64,000 nucleotides of DNA, taken from the NCBI GenBank assembly GCA_013398175.1, contig VZRZ01008717.1:471486-535485 (forward strand), read 5' to 3'. The notes beneath the pieces are model-generated. The model did not search any database, was not told the origin of the DNA, and saw nothing but the letters and a program-made list of their open reading frames with translations. Both the position numbers and the translations under genes were made by a program. Origin of the DNA: Climacteris rufus. Its lineage: Eukaryota; Chordata; Aves; Passeriformes; Climacteridae. This document shows positions 37,521 to 51,165 of the stretch, piece by piece. Positions within the stretch are counted from its first letter, which is position 1. Every line of letters begins with the position of its first letter.

Positions 37521-38367
37521 TTGAACCTTCTACTAATTCCTAATTAGACATGGCAGGATATTTTCACCCACTTGAAGAGTTTTGTCTTACATTTCCTGTC
37601 TTTTTATTTCTCCAAACCCATTAAAAATCTCCTCCTAACTCCCCCAGCAGTGACACACTTCCAGTTCTTGTCTTCCTGCTCCCCCTCAAAACGGGTCTAG
37701 CAGGAATGTCCCACACAGAACATTGAGTTCTAACATTTCCCTCTTCCATTTAAAATTACAGAAGAACCCAGATGCTTCCATGAAAAATTTGTCTTTAGGT
37801 TAGGAAACAAATATTTTGACAAAAAAAGTGTTTTAAGGAACTCTTACCATGAAATGCCCTGATGAAACCCCTTTGCTCTGCTCTGTGCCGAGGTCTCGGC
37901 TCTGCTGTTCTGCTGGCACTGGAGTTTTTTAGGGGACGAGATTATGTGCTTTTTCTTTTTTTTTTTTCATTTTTCCTACTCCTGTGTGGGTTCCTAGCAT
38001 GAAGGTGCTGGAAAAGCATCTTCATCCTAGATATCCTGATTGCTTGGGGTGTCAGAGTTCTGGGGCAATGAGTGCTGAAGCGTGACTTTCCCAAAACCAC
38101 TGTGCTGTTGGCACCTGGGGTGTTCCACATCAGAATCAGCTGCATTTCGGTGCTGGGTAAATTAATTTTCATAATCCTTCTTCCAGCACAGCTGCGTTGT
38201 GTGGCTGCTCTGTGAGCCATGGAAAGATGAAACTCAGAAAAAAAAAAAGTCATAGTTTTCATCACTTATGAAACTCTTGTTCACTTTGTAAGGTCTTGGT
38301 AGCTCTTCCATTTGTAGGTTTTTAATCCTCACCCATGGTAATATTTCAGGATTTTTGTTTGTTTCAG

Positions 38368-38626
38368 GCCATGTAGTGATAAGACAAGGGAGAATGGCCT
38401 TAAGATAAAGGAGGGCAGGTTTAGATTAGATTTTGGGAAGAAATTCTTCCCTGTGAGGCCCTGGCACAGGTTACCCAGAGAGGTTATGGCTGCCCCGTCC
38501 CTGGAAGTGTCAAAAGGGAGGCTTGGAGCAACCTGGACAAGGCTTGGAGCAACCTGGTCTAGTGAAAGGTGGGTTGGAACAAATTAAGCTCTCTTCCAAC
38601 CAAAACCATTCTAGGATTCTATGATT
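38368..38626 (+). repeat. CR1 LINE fragment with internal duplication
   Basis: Plus-strand CR1: ATGTAGTGATAAGACAAGGG, TTTAGATTAGATTTTGGGAA and CCCGTCCCTGGAAGTG. GGCTTGGAGCAACCTGG occurs twice, near 38520 and 38543, a short tandem duplication. It ends GGATTCTATGATTA. Confidence 0.9.
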
Positions 38627-39255
38627 ATCTGTTAGATGGGGATTTGGGAAATGGTTTAGAACTTCTACCTGAAAAGCACAGTCCAGATGGAGCCCAGGGT
38701 AGCCTGGGGAGGGCCTGTGGGTGTTCTAGGCTGGGTGAGTCGGAGGGCTCGCTAGACAGAGAATGACTTATTCTTCCCACTTGTCCCCAGACTGAATGAT
38801 GTTCCTGTAAACTGATGCACAGAGAAACAGCACCAGTAACAGCTGAAAATGTGCACCATCCCTACAAATTCCTGTCATGACAACTGCATGCTTGCTTTCC
38901 ATGTTCCCTCTTCCCCCTTCAAAATCACCTCCTGCTGTTCTCCAGACCGGGTGGGGATGGAAAAATCTGGCTGAACAAGTCTATCCACAAACCAGTCTGA
39001 AATGTGCTGCAACACTGGGACCAGACTTTTTAATTGATGTATCAAGACTCAAAAATCAGAATCTCCTTGGGACAGGCTCATCCATCCCTAGGCAGGAGCT
39101 ACTCAACCCATCCCTAATCCTTACTCAGTCCATCCCATCCCTATTAATCTGTTCTCCAAAACCAGTGAGGGAGCCACCACATCCTTTCCAGACTTATCCC
39201 CGTGTCCTCTGGGTGTTTGGGATTATAAAAAATTTTCCCAGTTTGGATGCAGCTC

Positions 39256-39334
39256 TGAGCAACCTGTTCTAGTGGAAAGCGTCCCTGGATTGAACTAGAT
39301 GGTCTTTAAGGTCCCTTCCAATCCAGGTTCTGTA
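39256..39334 (+). repeat. CR1 LINE 3' end fragment
   Basis: Short CR1 end: GAGCAACCTGTTCTAGTGGA, AAGCGTCCCTGGATTGAACT and TTTAAGGTCCCTTCCAATCC. Part of the usual middle is deleted. Confidence 0.8.
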
Positions 39335-41469
39335 GGGTCACCACATCTCAAGTGCATCTTTTTTCACAGCCTCCTTCGTGCAGAGAACATCTCAAAGGTG
39401 ACACAGGAGGAACCTCCCTTCTTTCCCATTAAATCCTTGCTGGAGACTGTCACTGCTCTGGTGCTTGAGCTGCAGAACTTAAAAAGGAACAAAGGAGTTA
39501 TTTGCAGCATACATGTTGGGAAGAGATTAAACCTGACAACTCAGCTACAGAGCCTTCCCCAGGCGAGGAGAATATACAGAACTGAATTCTATTTTCCCTC
39601 TTTCCCAGCTGCTGGAGGAAGGATCATCCCCTGAGTTCCTGGGTTTTAAACCCATTCTGCAGACCTTCACTAAACAACCCCTCTCTAGTTAGTGAGGTCT
39701 CTCAGTACTCATCCATCATGGCCATGGCTTGATCATCAGGTGGGGATTGGGAATAAATGTCCTTTCTGCCTGTTGGAAGGAGTCTTTCCCAGTCTCAGCA
39801 TTCCAGAAGGAAAGGAGGGAGAGGAATGCTGCTGGCTCAGTACTTCTTGGTGCTCCACAGCAAGTGATTGCTCAGGACAAGTCAGGGACAGCCAGAGCTA
39901 CAGTGCTCCAGCCAAGGGGGTTTATTATCCTTCACAATCCTTGTGTTTGGTGATGCGTCCCATCTGACCTCCAAAGCAATGCTGCCTCTCCTTCCTGCTT
40001 CACCTCTAAACTCCATCCCAGTTTGGGCAAATGTCTGGGCAGGGTGACAGTCACTTGTTCATGGGGAGTGAGGGGAAAGGAAATCAGGACACTGGCAGCA
40101 GGTTGCCAAACTTTCATACCCCACTTTAAAAAATTAGACCTCATTTAAAGAGAATTATTGCCTTGAAACCTTGAGTCCAGCTCTCCTCACGTAAAGGAAC
40201 TTTAGTGAGGGTGCAAGCACAAGGATCCTTATTTCTCCAACAGGTTCATCAAGGTGATGTTAGACAAGGTGACCATTTCTCATCTCCAGTGTCCCAGCTG
40301 AATGGTGTAACTGGTGCCAAGGACAGGCTTTAAGGACAGGCTTAAAGATCCCACAGATAGATTGATCTCATTTGAAATGGTATTTTGGAGTTTTTCTAGG
40401 CTGCAGCCTGCCCAGGATGCCTCACCTGGACCTGGGCAAATGCTTCCCTACTCCTGAGCTCTGGACCTGGGGCCATCCTCAACCCCTGAGTGATCTGCAT
40501 CGATTCTCCTCCCCCGACTGCCACAAAGGTTCCCCTTTGCAGGTCGTTGTCTCCTTGGTAACTGAACTACATCAAATCACAACAGACTGAAACTCATCAG
40601 CCTGCAGAGCCCGAGCCATGCAATGGGAAGGAGGGGTAAAGCCTTGGTCTGGCTCATGAGGAGCATCACACAGAGGGACCCACCATGGTTTTTCCCAGCT
40701 TCCAGCTCCTGCTACAGCTCCCATGTGTGGCAGGTCTTACAGCACAACCACCCATTCTCTGTTTGGGGAAAACTTTGGTGTCGCCAGGCACTGCCCCATT
40801 CACTCCCAAAAGAGCCCACTCTTCTGTCTCCAATTGTTTTGAGCCCTTCCTGCTCCTGCACAAAAGTTGATTACTGGAAGCAGTGAACACAGCCCCAAAT
40901 TAACCCCAGGGTGTGTGTTTAGTGCTACTTCTATGGCTGTGGGTGAAGGTGCTCCTGTGGGGATGCTGTTCAGTATTTGAGGTATTTCCCCTCCACCTTT
41001 TTGGTCTAACTTTGGTCTTCTTTCACCATCACTGGGCGATTTGCTTTACAAACAAGTCTGGAAGGTCTGACTAATTTTGGCTTTAAATCAGAATCAACAG
41101 AGGAAAAATGGTACAAAAGAGTGAAGAGTGGTTTTCCCCTGACAAAATTAATCATCCTGCTCCAGGCATTTTTTTCCATTTCCTACTCACCCCAGGTCTC
41201 CTTTCCTTCTCCATCACCTCTGAGTCTGAAACTCCTCTTTCCCTTCCAGCCTTCACTTTTCAAGTGGCCTCCAGCCCAAAAGTCACCCTACAGTCCCTGT
41301 CACCCAGATATTCAGTGTCTGAAACTTCAGACCCAAGGCAGAGGACAAAAACACCAACAACCCAAACATCTCAAACTAGAGTGCAGTGATCCTAATTCCT
41401 CCATCTTTGGACAGGCTTGGCAGGGGAAGAAGGAATCTGATCAAAAGACTGCTTTGCTTCTGGTTTATT

Positions 41470-41560
41470 TTATACATATATATATATATAGGTTAGTATA
41501 TATATATTTAGATTAGTATATATGTAATATACATATACATACATATATTATTTATATTTG
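41470..41560. repeat. AT-rich TA/TACA simple repeat
   Basis: Imperfect (TA)n with TACATA units (ATACATATATATATATATAG, then TTAGTATATATATATTTAG) is followed by an AT-rich flank. Confidence 0.9.
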
Positions 41561-42681
41561 GGTTATTTTAATAATTTTTTGCCGGGCAAAGATAAGCATG
41601 CCTTCAAGGGGTAGAAGACATCATGGGCAGAGGCATTTAGGAGTGCAAGAAACCAAAATCCCAACTCCTTCTGATGCAATTCCTTTACAAACAGCACCGG
41701 TTGTACTTTTGGAAGGACATCATTAGACAAGTATTTTCTCTCCAGCCCCTGGCAAAAAGTCATTTGCATTTAAATAGTTCTTTTGCTACCAAACAGAGGC
41801 GCGTTACAGAATAGCTGCACGGAGATAAAGATTCCTTTAAGAAAGCGAGGGGATGGGGGGGAAAATCCTAACCTCAGTGAAACCCAGCCCATTTCCCATG
41901 TGCTGTCAGCAGAGGAGAGGTTATTTATGCATCCCAGAGTCTGCCCGCTGAGATATAATCTACTGCTCTCAGGAGCCTCTGCTTGCTGGAGGTGGCATTA
42001 TAAGAATTAAAAATTACAAGCGTAAAACAAGGCCAGTCTAAAATGAAGTATTACCCGGTGGGTGTAAATAATTCATGGGCAAAATAACCCTGCTGGGCCC
42101 CCCATTGATTCATCTCACTCCACAGATGCAAAGGGGAATAATCTGTTGGAGAGGTGGTGGGAAACCCCCACGGTGCTTTCAAAGGTCCAGGGTGGTTTCC
42201 CAGAGGCTCTGGGCCATGAATGGCTCCTTGGCGAAGGATCAGTGATGACACAAAATGGACTTTCCTCTGATAATAAAACCTTTCTCAGAGCTGACCAAGG
42301 GAGAAAAAAAAACACCATTTGGCGAAGAAAAAAACATGTTTCACTCCTGTGCTCCAAGCAGTGAGCACCAGTAATTTGCCTTGCACTTCCAGAGATCCCT
42401 GAAGGACCCAGCAAGACCTTCTTTGGCAAATATTTACCTTTCAGCACATTCAAATCCCCTTCCAAGGGAAAAGCCTGGCTTTCAGGAAACGTTTCTCTAG
42501 GTCTGCTGTGTGCAGGCTGTGTCTGAGGTTAGAAGTGGAGTGTGGGCAAGGAGTAGGAAGGATCTGCAAACGCCACAGGAGCAATGTTTGGGACCCTAAT
42601 GGAAAAGTCAGGATGAAAGCTGGCTTGTTCTTGAGAGGGAAGATGCTGTCACCTCTTTTCTGTGTGCTTGGGGATAGGGTT

Positions 42682-42770
42682 TAGTGGTGGACCTGGCAGT
42701 GGTGGGTTATTGGTTGGACTTGATGATCTTAGAGGTCTTTTCCAACCTTAATGATTCTGTGATTCTGTGT
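42682..42770 (+). repeat. CR1-family LINE 3' tail, other subfamily
   Basis: The tail has the subfamily-specific run TTGGACTTGATGATCTTAGA, GGTCTTTTCCAACCTTAATG and ATTCTGTGATTCTGTG (two tail units). Confidence 0.8.
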
Positions 42771-43327
42771 TAGGATTCCAAGCCCACATCTCAAACCTGG
42801 CCATCCTGAGAGACTGGATTAAAGCAATTTTATCTGGGAGAGTTTGGCCACATACGAGAGGAAAAATGTTTGCCCATCAAGAATCTGTGGAACCACTTGC
42901 TGCAGGATACTGAAGAATCCATGGTTCCAGAAACCAATCCAGCAGATTTATAGAGTGAAAAAAATCTATTCATGATGATTAAAAAATCAATTCACCACCT
43001 CTGAGCAGTAGGTACAGCTCAGAGCAGAGCACACATTAGACTTGGCCATCAGTGTGCCCATCATGAGTCCCAATGAGGATCCTCTACTGTTGCCCTGACT
43101 TTTGCAGTTCTGGATGTTATCATTCTTTTGTAACTAGTTTCTCAGACATTCTTTGTAAGCATAGCCATGTTATTGTAACGGTATCTTTTTATTTACATTC
43201 CTTTCTCCTGGGCACAGAAGTTTGATGGACATTTCCTTTGACCAGTATGATTGAGGGGAGGCTCCTTTGTCTCCTCCAATACACAGTGAATTATGAGGCA
43301 CATATATAATATAGATGGGCGGGGAAG

Positions 43328-43363
43328 CACAGAGAACTTGTTCCTACAGAGAACTTGTTCCTT
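43328..43363. repeat. short direct repeat
   Basis: ACAGAGAACTTGTTCCT occurs twice in a row, separated by one base. Confidence 0.9.
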
Positions 43364-43447
43364 GATCTCCAGAGGTTTCTGTCTCCTTCTTTCGTGTTGT
43401 TACTGCGACACCCTACCTACAGCTTTTTTTTGGTAGCTGAAAACTTA

Positions 43448-43720
43448 GAGAATCATTAAGGTTGGAAAAAAGAAGAAAATATTCCAGCCATTAACTCAGC
43501 ACTGCCAAGTCCACTGCTAAACCACATCCCCAACAGCCATATCCACACACCTCTGGAACACTTCCAGGGATGGTGATTTCACTACTTCCCTGGGCAGCTT
43601 GTTCCAATGCCTGGCCACCCTTTCAGTGAAGAAATTTTCCCTGACAACTAGTCTAAACCTGTTCTGGTTAACTTATTCTTATCTGATTATTTGCATTGCT
43701 CCTCATGTCCCTACTCCGTG
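43448..43720 (-). repeat. CR1-family LINE fragment, other subfamily
   Basis: Reverse-complement copy: AGAATCATTAAGGTTGGAAA, AACTCAGCACTGCCAAGTCC, CACTACTTCCCTGGGCAGCT and CCTTTCAGTGAAGAAATTTT. Confidence 0.85.
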
Positions 43721-46700
43721 TCCCTATTAGAATTTTGTCTGTACTGGAGTTTAAGTGCTGGACCAGAGTGTTTTATTTTGTGAGGGTTTCATTTTGGGTG
43801 ATGTTTTTATTGCTATGTGCACTTGTGTATAGATGTGTGAGAATGGTAAGGAATGAATGAATTTGGGGATGTTTCATGGGAAAAAAAAATCCAGTCTCCT
43901 CCTGTAACTCACTTATGGCAGGAAAATCTATTGGAACTGTGTGTTTAATAACCACTGCCCTGTTTGGCTCCTCTCATGCACATCTCCCAAAAACTGTAGT
44001 TATCTAAATCACCTCTAACCACACTAAAGGATGTGGTGCATTGTCTTGCCTGGTCTTACCACCTACTGGCACTTTTCCTGGTGCACACTTGGTGTCTTCC
44101 AATAATTCTTTTTAGTTTTTGTGCTGGTTAAGGGCATTTTCTGACTTTGTTTTCCAGACAGAATAGATGGATTGAGGTTGTTTGTACTTGCACTTTGTAG
44201 TAGCAGACACTCTCCTGATTTCTGTGGCTCTGCAAAGCTGGTGAACCAGCAAGAAAATAGTTTCCTGCAAGTCAAAACTGATTCTTGAGACAAACAAAGG
44301 TTAATTTCCTTAGGAGGGAGAGAAGAGCCAGAGGAAATACTGTACAGACACCTAAGGATGTCTAAAGAACTTTGAAAAAGAAAATGAGCAAGAAAATAAG
44401 TCAGTGTTTGAAAGGAGGGGACACACCTCTGGCTACTGGGATTATTCATTCTCAAAGGAAACATAAACGAGCTAAACAAGGAAAATGCCACACAGAGATC
44501 ACACATTGTTTTTAAGGACAGGCCCCCAGACATGATCCCTGCCGCTGAGCTGTGACCCAGCTCCCAATCAATCTCTCCTTCCTGAAATGTCACTAACCTG
44601 CACTTAAGTGCAATAAGAGTTCCCAGCCTAATTGAAATTCTGAGCCAGAGTCAGGAGACATTTGCTTCAAGTAGTGTTTTAATTGTCTTCTCCCCAGGCT
44701 GGTAACAGAATATTTTGCACCTTGTATTATTCAGGGAGACACCAAAGCTCAACCTTTCCCTTTAGGTTTGTGCCCCTCCTGTCTTGGGTTTCTGTTCTCT
44801 TCTTTATTTGGCCTCTGCTCACGCATCACCTGCGTGGATCCCCGTGTGCCTGCTCAGCCAGAGATCAGAACCATCCTATCTGCTTGGATGCAGCTTTTTG
44901 ATTCGACTTGTTGTCTAGAAATAGATAATTTCTGGGAGGCATCAGGCCGAAACCAGACCCCTGGGCTTCTGTAGCCTGGAGTTATCTCTTTTCTTAGGTT
45001 TAAGAAGACTCCTTTTTCCCATGTACTTGCCATTGAAACTTTCCATGCACCGTTTGCTGTAACCAGATTATTCTGGCAGAGAGTGAAGGAAGACTCAAAC
45101 TCTCTCTGGCCTTTCCCTGTTCTCCCACAAGTGCTGCAATGAAGCCACATCTATAAACTTGTGCATGAAACCAGGTAGAAGTTATGGAAGTCACCACAAA
45201 ATATTGGATAGGGCCAGGCATGCTTAAGAAGAGGTAAAATGAGCCTTAGTGACCATCCTAATCTTCCTGGTCCTGTTGAACTCTCGTTGGCATTGGGTCA
45301 TAGCCCCAGTCTGTGCTGCTCCTGGAGGCACTTTGGAGGAGCTGGGTGATCCATTCCCCTGTGAGAACCTTCCTGTCCTTTCCACAAATTGTTGTGATCC
45401 TAAAAATGCCCAACATGGACTCAGCCATGTCATAATCTATGGATCAGAATCAAGCAGAAGATAAACATGCCTTATCTATCTTACCTGTTGCATGTGGACA
45501 GGTACCACACCTGTCCAGAGAAGTGGGTTTGGTTATAATCCCTTTCTAGAGAAGTTCGTGACTGAGGGGTCTGGTGGGGTTTTGGGACTACACCAGGCTT
45601 AGGAAAAACCACAGCTGTTTCCAGCTGGGATCTGTGTCTGTAGATCATGGCCACAAAGTGCAAAATTTGTTTTTCCTATCCCAGTTTCAGCACTTTCCTA
45701 TGTCCTCCTATTTCCCATCATTATCAGAGACACTCCTAGGTTGGAAATCATGCAAAGGGAAGATGATTCTTCTGAGGTCGTGCGTTAGATTTGTAACAAG
45801 CCTGATCAGACATCCAGAGTCCTGTGATGCTGCTGGTCTTGCCCCTTCAGACGGCACAGCTCCCTGCAGACCTCAGATGTCCTGGTTTCACTTTTGTCTG
45901 CAAGGAACACCTGCAGGTCCTGTCCTGAGAGGGGACTGCCAAATCGACATTTGGATGTGGCTGTGAGTCAGCAGGAGCAGGCCAGATACCTGAATAGAGC
46001 GAGTTCACCACCTGCCTGCAGCAGGCAGCCTTGTTCCTTCTCCTTTTATACAGCTTTGGCTTGTGGTTCCTGCTCACTTTAACCACTTATGGTTCTCTGC
46101 CATCTCTCATCCCTGATGAGAGAAGGATTTCTCTGACCAAAAGACATCCTCGATACATGAGGAGGTCATTTGGTCTCCTTCTATAATCAACAGAGAGAAA
46201 TGGGCATTTCTAGGGGGAAATCCATCTCCCTGTTAAGCAAGATGGCCACATAAATAGTCTATATTTTCAGAGCACTTATTTTCTTCCTTTAGCTAGCAAG
46301 TGCCCAGGTAGATCTGTACCACAAACCTCTGAAACCACCTGGGATGCTGCTCACCTGGCAATGCTCTAGAGGGGTGTCTGTGATCTGGCAGTGAGCTCAG
46401 AATACAGATGAAGCTGCTTCTCTCTTCCTTGCCTTTAAATCTTGCTCTGTGGGGAGAATTGGCTCTCCTGAGGGGAGGGAATTGTGTTTTATGTGTAATT
46501 GATTTGGAGTTCCTTAGAGCTCTGTTCTCCTGTCAATGCCCAAACGGCCCAGCCCTCCAGGCTGCAGAGGTGGAGGGATGAGCTATGCCTGTTATTAATG
46601 GGGTCTGTGCTCACTCTTCCTAATAAGAGGAACTCACAGTCTCTTTTTTTTTTTTTTTCCTAACATTTTTGGGTGTAGTTTCACTGATTTCTTGCTCTCA

Positions 46701-47669
46701 TTCCCACAAGTTCCCACGCTGCCTTTTGAGAAGGATTGTGAGAAAAAAACAAGGGCCAATAACAACATTGAATTTGACACATCTGGACTGTTTTAGAGGG
46801 TGAAGCCTCTTCCTGTCATCTTTCCTCATAATCCAGCTTTACTAGCACCATTTATTATGCTGAGCCCCTGCTTTGAAGCACACACATTCTTGTAGCTCCA
46901 CCAGCAGACACCAGAACAGGCTTGGCCTCCAAATTTGGACCCTTTATTTTTGATATATAGTTAGACCAGTGATATACCCCCCATTGAAAGTCTCTTGCAG
47001 TTTTAGTGGCAATAAATGGACTCCTACTCACTTTTAGAGTGTTTCATCCCAGGAAACCTCAATGGGAAGGGCAAGGAGCCCTTTGCTATGAAGAAATGGA
47101 GATACACAGATACTTCCATCTATCCAGATGTGCTACCCAGGACACAGTGGGCCTCAGAACCAATTTTCACATTAGGGAGGGATAAAAGCCAGGTCCAGGT
47201 GTACAGGACTGAGATATTTGCTTTGGTGGCAGCTTCCACAGCCAGGAAGTGCTGGTGCTAATCCTTGTGTTTGGGTAACACCTAAAAATATCTCACAGAT
47301 GTGTTGATATCTGTGAAATCCATGGATTGTGCCAGATCTACACTTGGTCTTGCTAAACAGCTCAGCCAGTAGATGTTGCTCTTGGCTCACACTGATATGC
47401 TCAAAAAAAAAAATAAAAAATAGATGTATTCAACCTGAGACATTTGGAAACCCTCTGGAGCCAGGCAACGAAAATCCATCCTTCATCCAGCTTCCTGCTT
47501 TTGGCCATCATGGACCATCCCAGATGACCACAGAGGAAAACAAAATATGACACAACCCTTCAGACAGCAGTCACTGGTAATTAGTATATTTAATTATTAG
47601 AGATTGTTTGCCTTGTGTGAAGTGAGAACTGCTGGACAAGCAATTGGTATCTCTAGGGAAGGTTCTATT

Positions 47670-48012
47670 CATAGAATCACAGGATGGTTTGGGTTGGAAG
47701 GGACCATAAAGGTCATCTCATTCCACCCCCTGCCATGGGACAGAACCTTCTACTATCCCAGGCTGCTCCAAACCCCATCCACCTTGACCTTGGACACTTC
47801 CAGGGACAGGGCAGCCACACCTTCTCTGGACAACTTTTGCCAGTGTCTCACCACACTCTGAGTAAAGAATTTCTTCTGAATATCTCATCTAAATCTCTCC
47901 TCCATTAGTTTAAAACCGCTCCTCCTGGTCCTATCACTATCTGCCCATGGAAAAATTCACCCTCTCTCCTTTTTAAACCCTCTTTAATTACTGGAAGGAT
48001 GCAACGAGGTTA
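47670..48012 (-). repeat. CR1 LINE fragment
   Basis: Reverse-complement CR1 of about 340 bases: CATAGAATCACAGGATGGTT, TGGGTTGGAAGGGACC, CTTGGACACTTCCAGGGACA and TCCTGGTCCTATCACTATCT, ending at TGGAAGGATGCAACGAGG. Confidence 0.9.
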
Positions 48013-48501
48013 TCCAAAAGAGATTTAGCCATGTTCTTCATTTCATGGAGTGTTATAGGAAAGTGAGTCAGCTGGTGTACTGGCTCTTCATCCTGAGTAG
48101 TCCTGGCAATCCATGATAACCCAACCACTCCCAACTCCTCCGAGCACCAAAAGTGACAAAATGGAAAAAGGAGGCAGGGAAATCTTCCACCATCTGTCTC
48201 CATCCTCTATTCTTATATAGATTAATGTCCACTCAATTTTGGGGAATGTGCTGGGAGGAAAATACCACCCTTGTTCTGCTCAGAACCTGCCTGTTTGTGC
48301 AGAAAATGTTGTAGCTCAGGGAGGTTTGTCTGCCTTTTCTCACAGAAAAAATAGCTAATGCACATGATGATTAGCAATTAAGGAGGGTCAATAATTTGTA
48401 AAGTAGTCTGAATCTCTGTATATCTGTTAATAAACCCACTCTTCTCTTCACTCTCCATGCACATTCACCTCCCTTGCTCTGTAACTCCAATCACAGCAGT
48501 A

Positions 48502-48518
48502 ATTAGGCACTGCCTAAT
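48502..48518. promoter_or_regulatory. perfect 8-base inverted repeat with homeodomain-like ends
   Basis: ATTAGGCA-C-TGCCTAAT is a perfect inverted repeat around one base. It is flanked so that TAATTA and CTAAT homeodomain-type cores lie at the ends. The surrounding unique sequence (about 48400-48720) has no repeat similarity. Confidence 0.3.
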
Positions 48519-49585
48519 GCAGGCTCTCAGGATCAAGCACTGTCTGTGACTGTTTTGCCCAGAGTGCCAATCCCAGAACGAGTCTCATTTTACTCAAGGC
48601 CTCTTAACACTGCTGGGATATAAATGACAAATAGGAACAACAGAAAAAATCATTTACAAATTCCTGGGTAAACGCTGAGCCTTCGAGGCATCTCTTCATC
48701 TGTGCGGAGATAATCGCTCAGTTCCCTGCCTTTCTTTTCTTAAGCAGGACCTCAGACCAGGGGAATTTCAAATGAGATTTGTCTCTAGGAAGGAAGGGTT
48801 CTAAGCCTTTAAGATCTTGATCTCTCAGGGCTAAAGATTATGAGTATGAGGGACTGGATCAGCAGACTCAGGGTTAAGAAATTATCGTGGAGATGTTTTC
48901 TTTGGGGAAAAGAGGTTTTTTTAGTGGTGATAACGGGAGAAATCGGAGGGAGACCTCACCTGTAGCAACTCTGTTCTGCATCAAGACATTGTAAAAAAAA
49001 AAAAAAGAGCTCAATTGCTATTTAGTTTTCAGGCAAAAAACACAGGCTGAGACCCCAAGTCTGCTGCCTGCAGGACCACCTGAATCCCATTTGGCATTTC
49101 CTTGTGCCACTGTGGGACTTTGAAGGGACATAACAGACATGTGTGAATAATCCCCTCCCACCACTGACAGAAAAGGTGATGACTTAGGGAACGGTTGATT
49201 GCAAATCAGGCTGAGAATTGTTTCATTCATTATAATCCAGGGTCTCTGAGGGATCTGAGAGCAAATTGCTGAGCCTGCAGTTTGTTTTATAATGCTCCAG
49301 CTTCAGATTCCCAGCAATGATGCTAAGGATTCACTGCACATTCCACACCTTAGCATCAATGTCAAAAGATCAATATGAACCTCCTCATTATAATGCTGGT
49401 AAAGGTTGATGATATTGATTTCTTGCCCTTGGTGCTAAGCCATGCTGGATACCATGTGATCATTATCCCAGAGGCAGAACTGCAGCTGCTGCTTCCTTAA
49501 GCCATCATTAAGCAACCTGGAAGCAGCTCTTCATTTGGATGCCTCCAATGGTATCTCTGCCATCTCCTTGGACTGAGGAAATGTG

Positions 49586-49786
49586 GGAATTTAGGAAGAA
49601 ATTGTATACTCAGAGAGTGGTGAAGCCCTGGCACAGGTTGCCCAGAGAAGCTGTGGCTGCCCCATCCCTGGAAATGTTCACATCCAGCAACCTGGTCGAG
49701 TGGAAGGTGTCCCTGGCCATGGCAGGGGTTAGAAATGAGATGATCTTTAAGGTCCCTTCCAACACAGACAATGCAAAGAATCTTTG
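49586..49786 (+). repeat. CR1 LINE 3' end fragment
   Basis: Plus-strand CR1: AAGCCCTGGCACAGGTTGCC, GAAGCTGTGGCTGCCCCATC, GAGTGGAAGGTGTCCCTGGC and GGTCCCTTCCAACACAGAC. A stretch is missing after the AAATGTTC motif. Confidence 0.88.
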
Positions 49787-49949
49787 ATTTTATGTCTTAA
49801 ACCTCACCATGTTAGGGATTTCCCTTCTAGATGTGCTATCCTCAATGGTGTTTAAAAAAGGAAATCTTTTAAGGCATTCATTACCTGTAGGATGGAAAAT
49901 ATCAGATTAGGTTGAAATCCTCAGAATTTTACTAAATGTCGCCTTGGCC

Positions 49950-50047
49950 TAGTCTGGTGGAAGGTGTCCCTGCCTATAGGAGGGGAGTTGCAACTCAATG
50001 ATCTTTAAGGTCCCTCCAAACCAAACCATTCTATGATTCTATGATTT
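49950..50047 (+). repeat. CR1 LINE 3' end fragment
   Basis: Short CR1 tail: CTAGTCTGGTGGAAGGTGTC, GATCTTTAAGGTCCCTCC and CATTCTATGATTCTATGATT, with two intact tail units. It lies only about 160 bases from the previous copy, in the same orientation. Confidence 0.85.
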
Positions 50048-51063
50048 AAATTCCCCCTAATTTTCCCTCACTTTGCCCTAGCGTTACACGATCCAACAAT
50101 TCTGTCCATCTCCCTCTTCATGAGGGGACTTGAAAAGAGGCAGAGACAGAAACTACACACAGAGAGACAAGCCTAAAACCTGCTCCCTTCTGCAATGGGA
50201 AACACTGGCAACGTGTCAACAGTGTCAAAGGCAGAGCTAGGAATGACAGCCTCTGCCCAGCAAGGCAGCCTGGATTAGCATCTTCCCGTGCAGGATGAGT
50301 GCATCCAACAACTCAGAGAAGGAGAGGACACTGGCAGGAGAAATGCCTGCTGACAACCTGCTTGTTCCCCAGCCTTCCTCAGAGGAGCTCACACCCCAAG
50401 CACTTTCATGTGGTTTTCAGCCACCTCCATCCCCCTTCCAGGCAGAATCCACATCACTGACATCTCTGTACGAAGAGGGTTTGGCTGTGCTTATCAAAAC
50501 ATTGTTGAATATTTGGTTTAATAGTGCCAAGGTGCTGCATCAGCGCTGGGTGGAGTTTTGCTTTTCTGGCTCTGTCTTGGGAGCAGTTTGTGGAGCCAGG
50601 AGTGCTGGCAGGCAGAAATAGTGTGGTCTCCTCATCAAAACTACTCTGGGGGGGGGACACTTGACTCCTGGGTTGCTCCCTGGAGTGATTTTCTCTCCAT
50701 CCTCCTCTGCAATGTTTATCTGACTAGAGTTTGACTTCTCTCAGTGCTGTAGAGAGATACTGTGGGCAAGCCTTTTAGCTTTACAGCACCTCCCCAGTTC
50801 ATCCTGCAGAAGCACAACCCTGCCTTGCAGTGCTCTTGTGACGAGAAATGTGTCACAGCTCTTGGAGGAGTGAGAAACTGTGGTCTTGGGGACCACAGAA
50901 ATCCTTCAGGTGGAAGTGCTGCTCAGGAGAAAAGGTGGAATTGCACGGGCTTGCAAAGCTCTGCGTGTTACAATATTTCATGGTGTTTATGGGTTTATGC
51001 AGTGTTCTGAAAATGTTTTATAGGTGAAAGCCAAGGCCCTTCAAGCCAGGGAAGATGGAAAAT

Positions 51064-51165
51064 AGAATAATTGAATTGTTTAAGTTGGAAAAGTCCTCTA
51101 AGATCACCAAGTCCAACCATTAACCCAGCACTGCCAAGCCCACCACTAAATCACATCCCAAACAA
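51064..51165 (-). repeat. CR1-family LINE fragment, other subfamily
   Basis: Reverse-complement 3' part: GAATAATTGAATTGTTTAAG, TTGGAAAAGTCCTCTAAGAT and AACCCAGCACTGCCAAGCCC. Confidence 0.75.
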
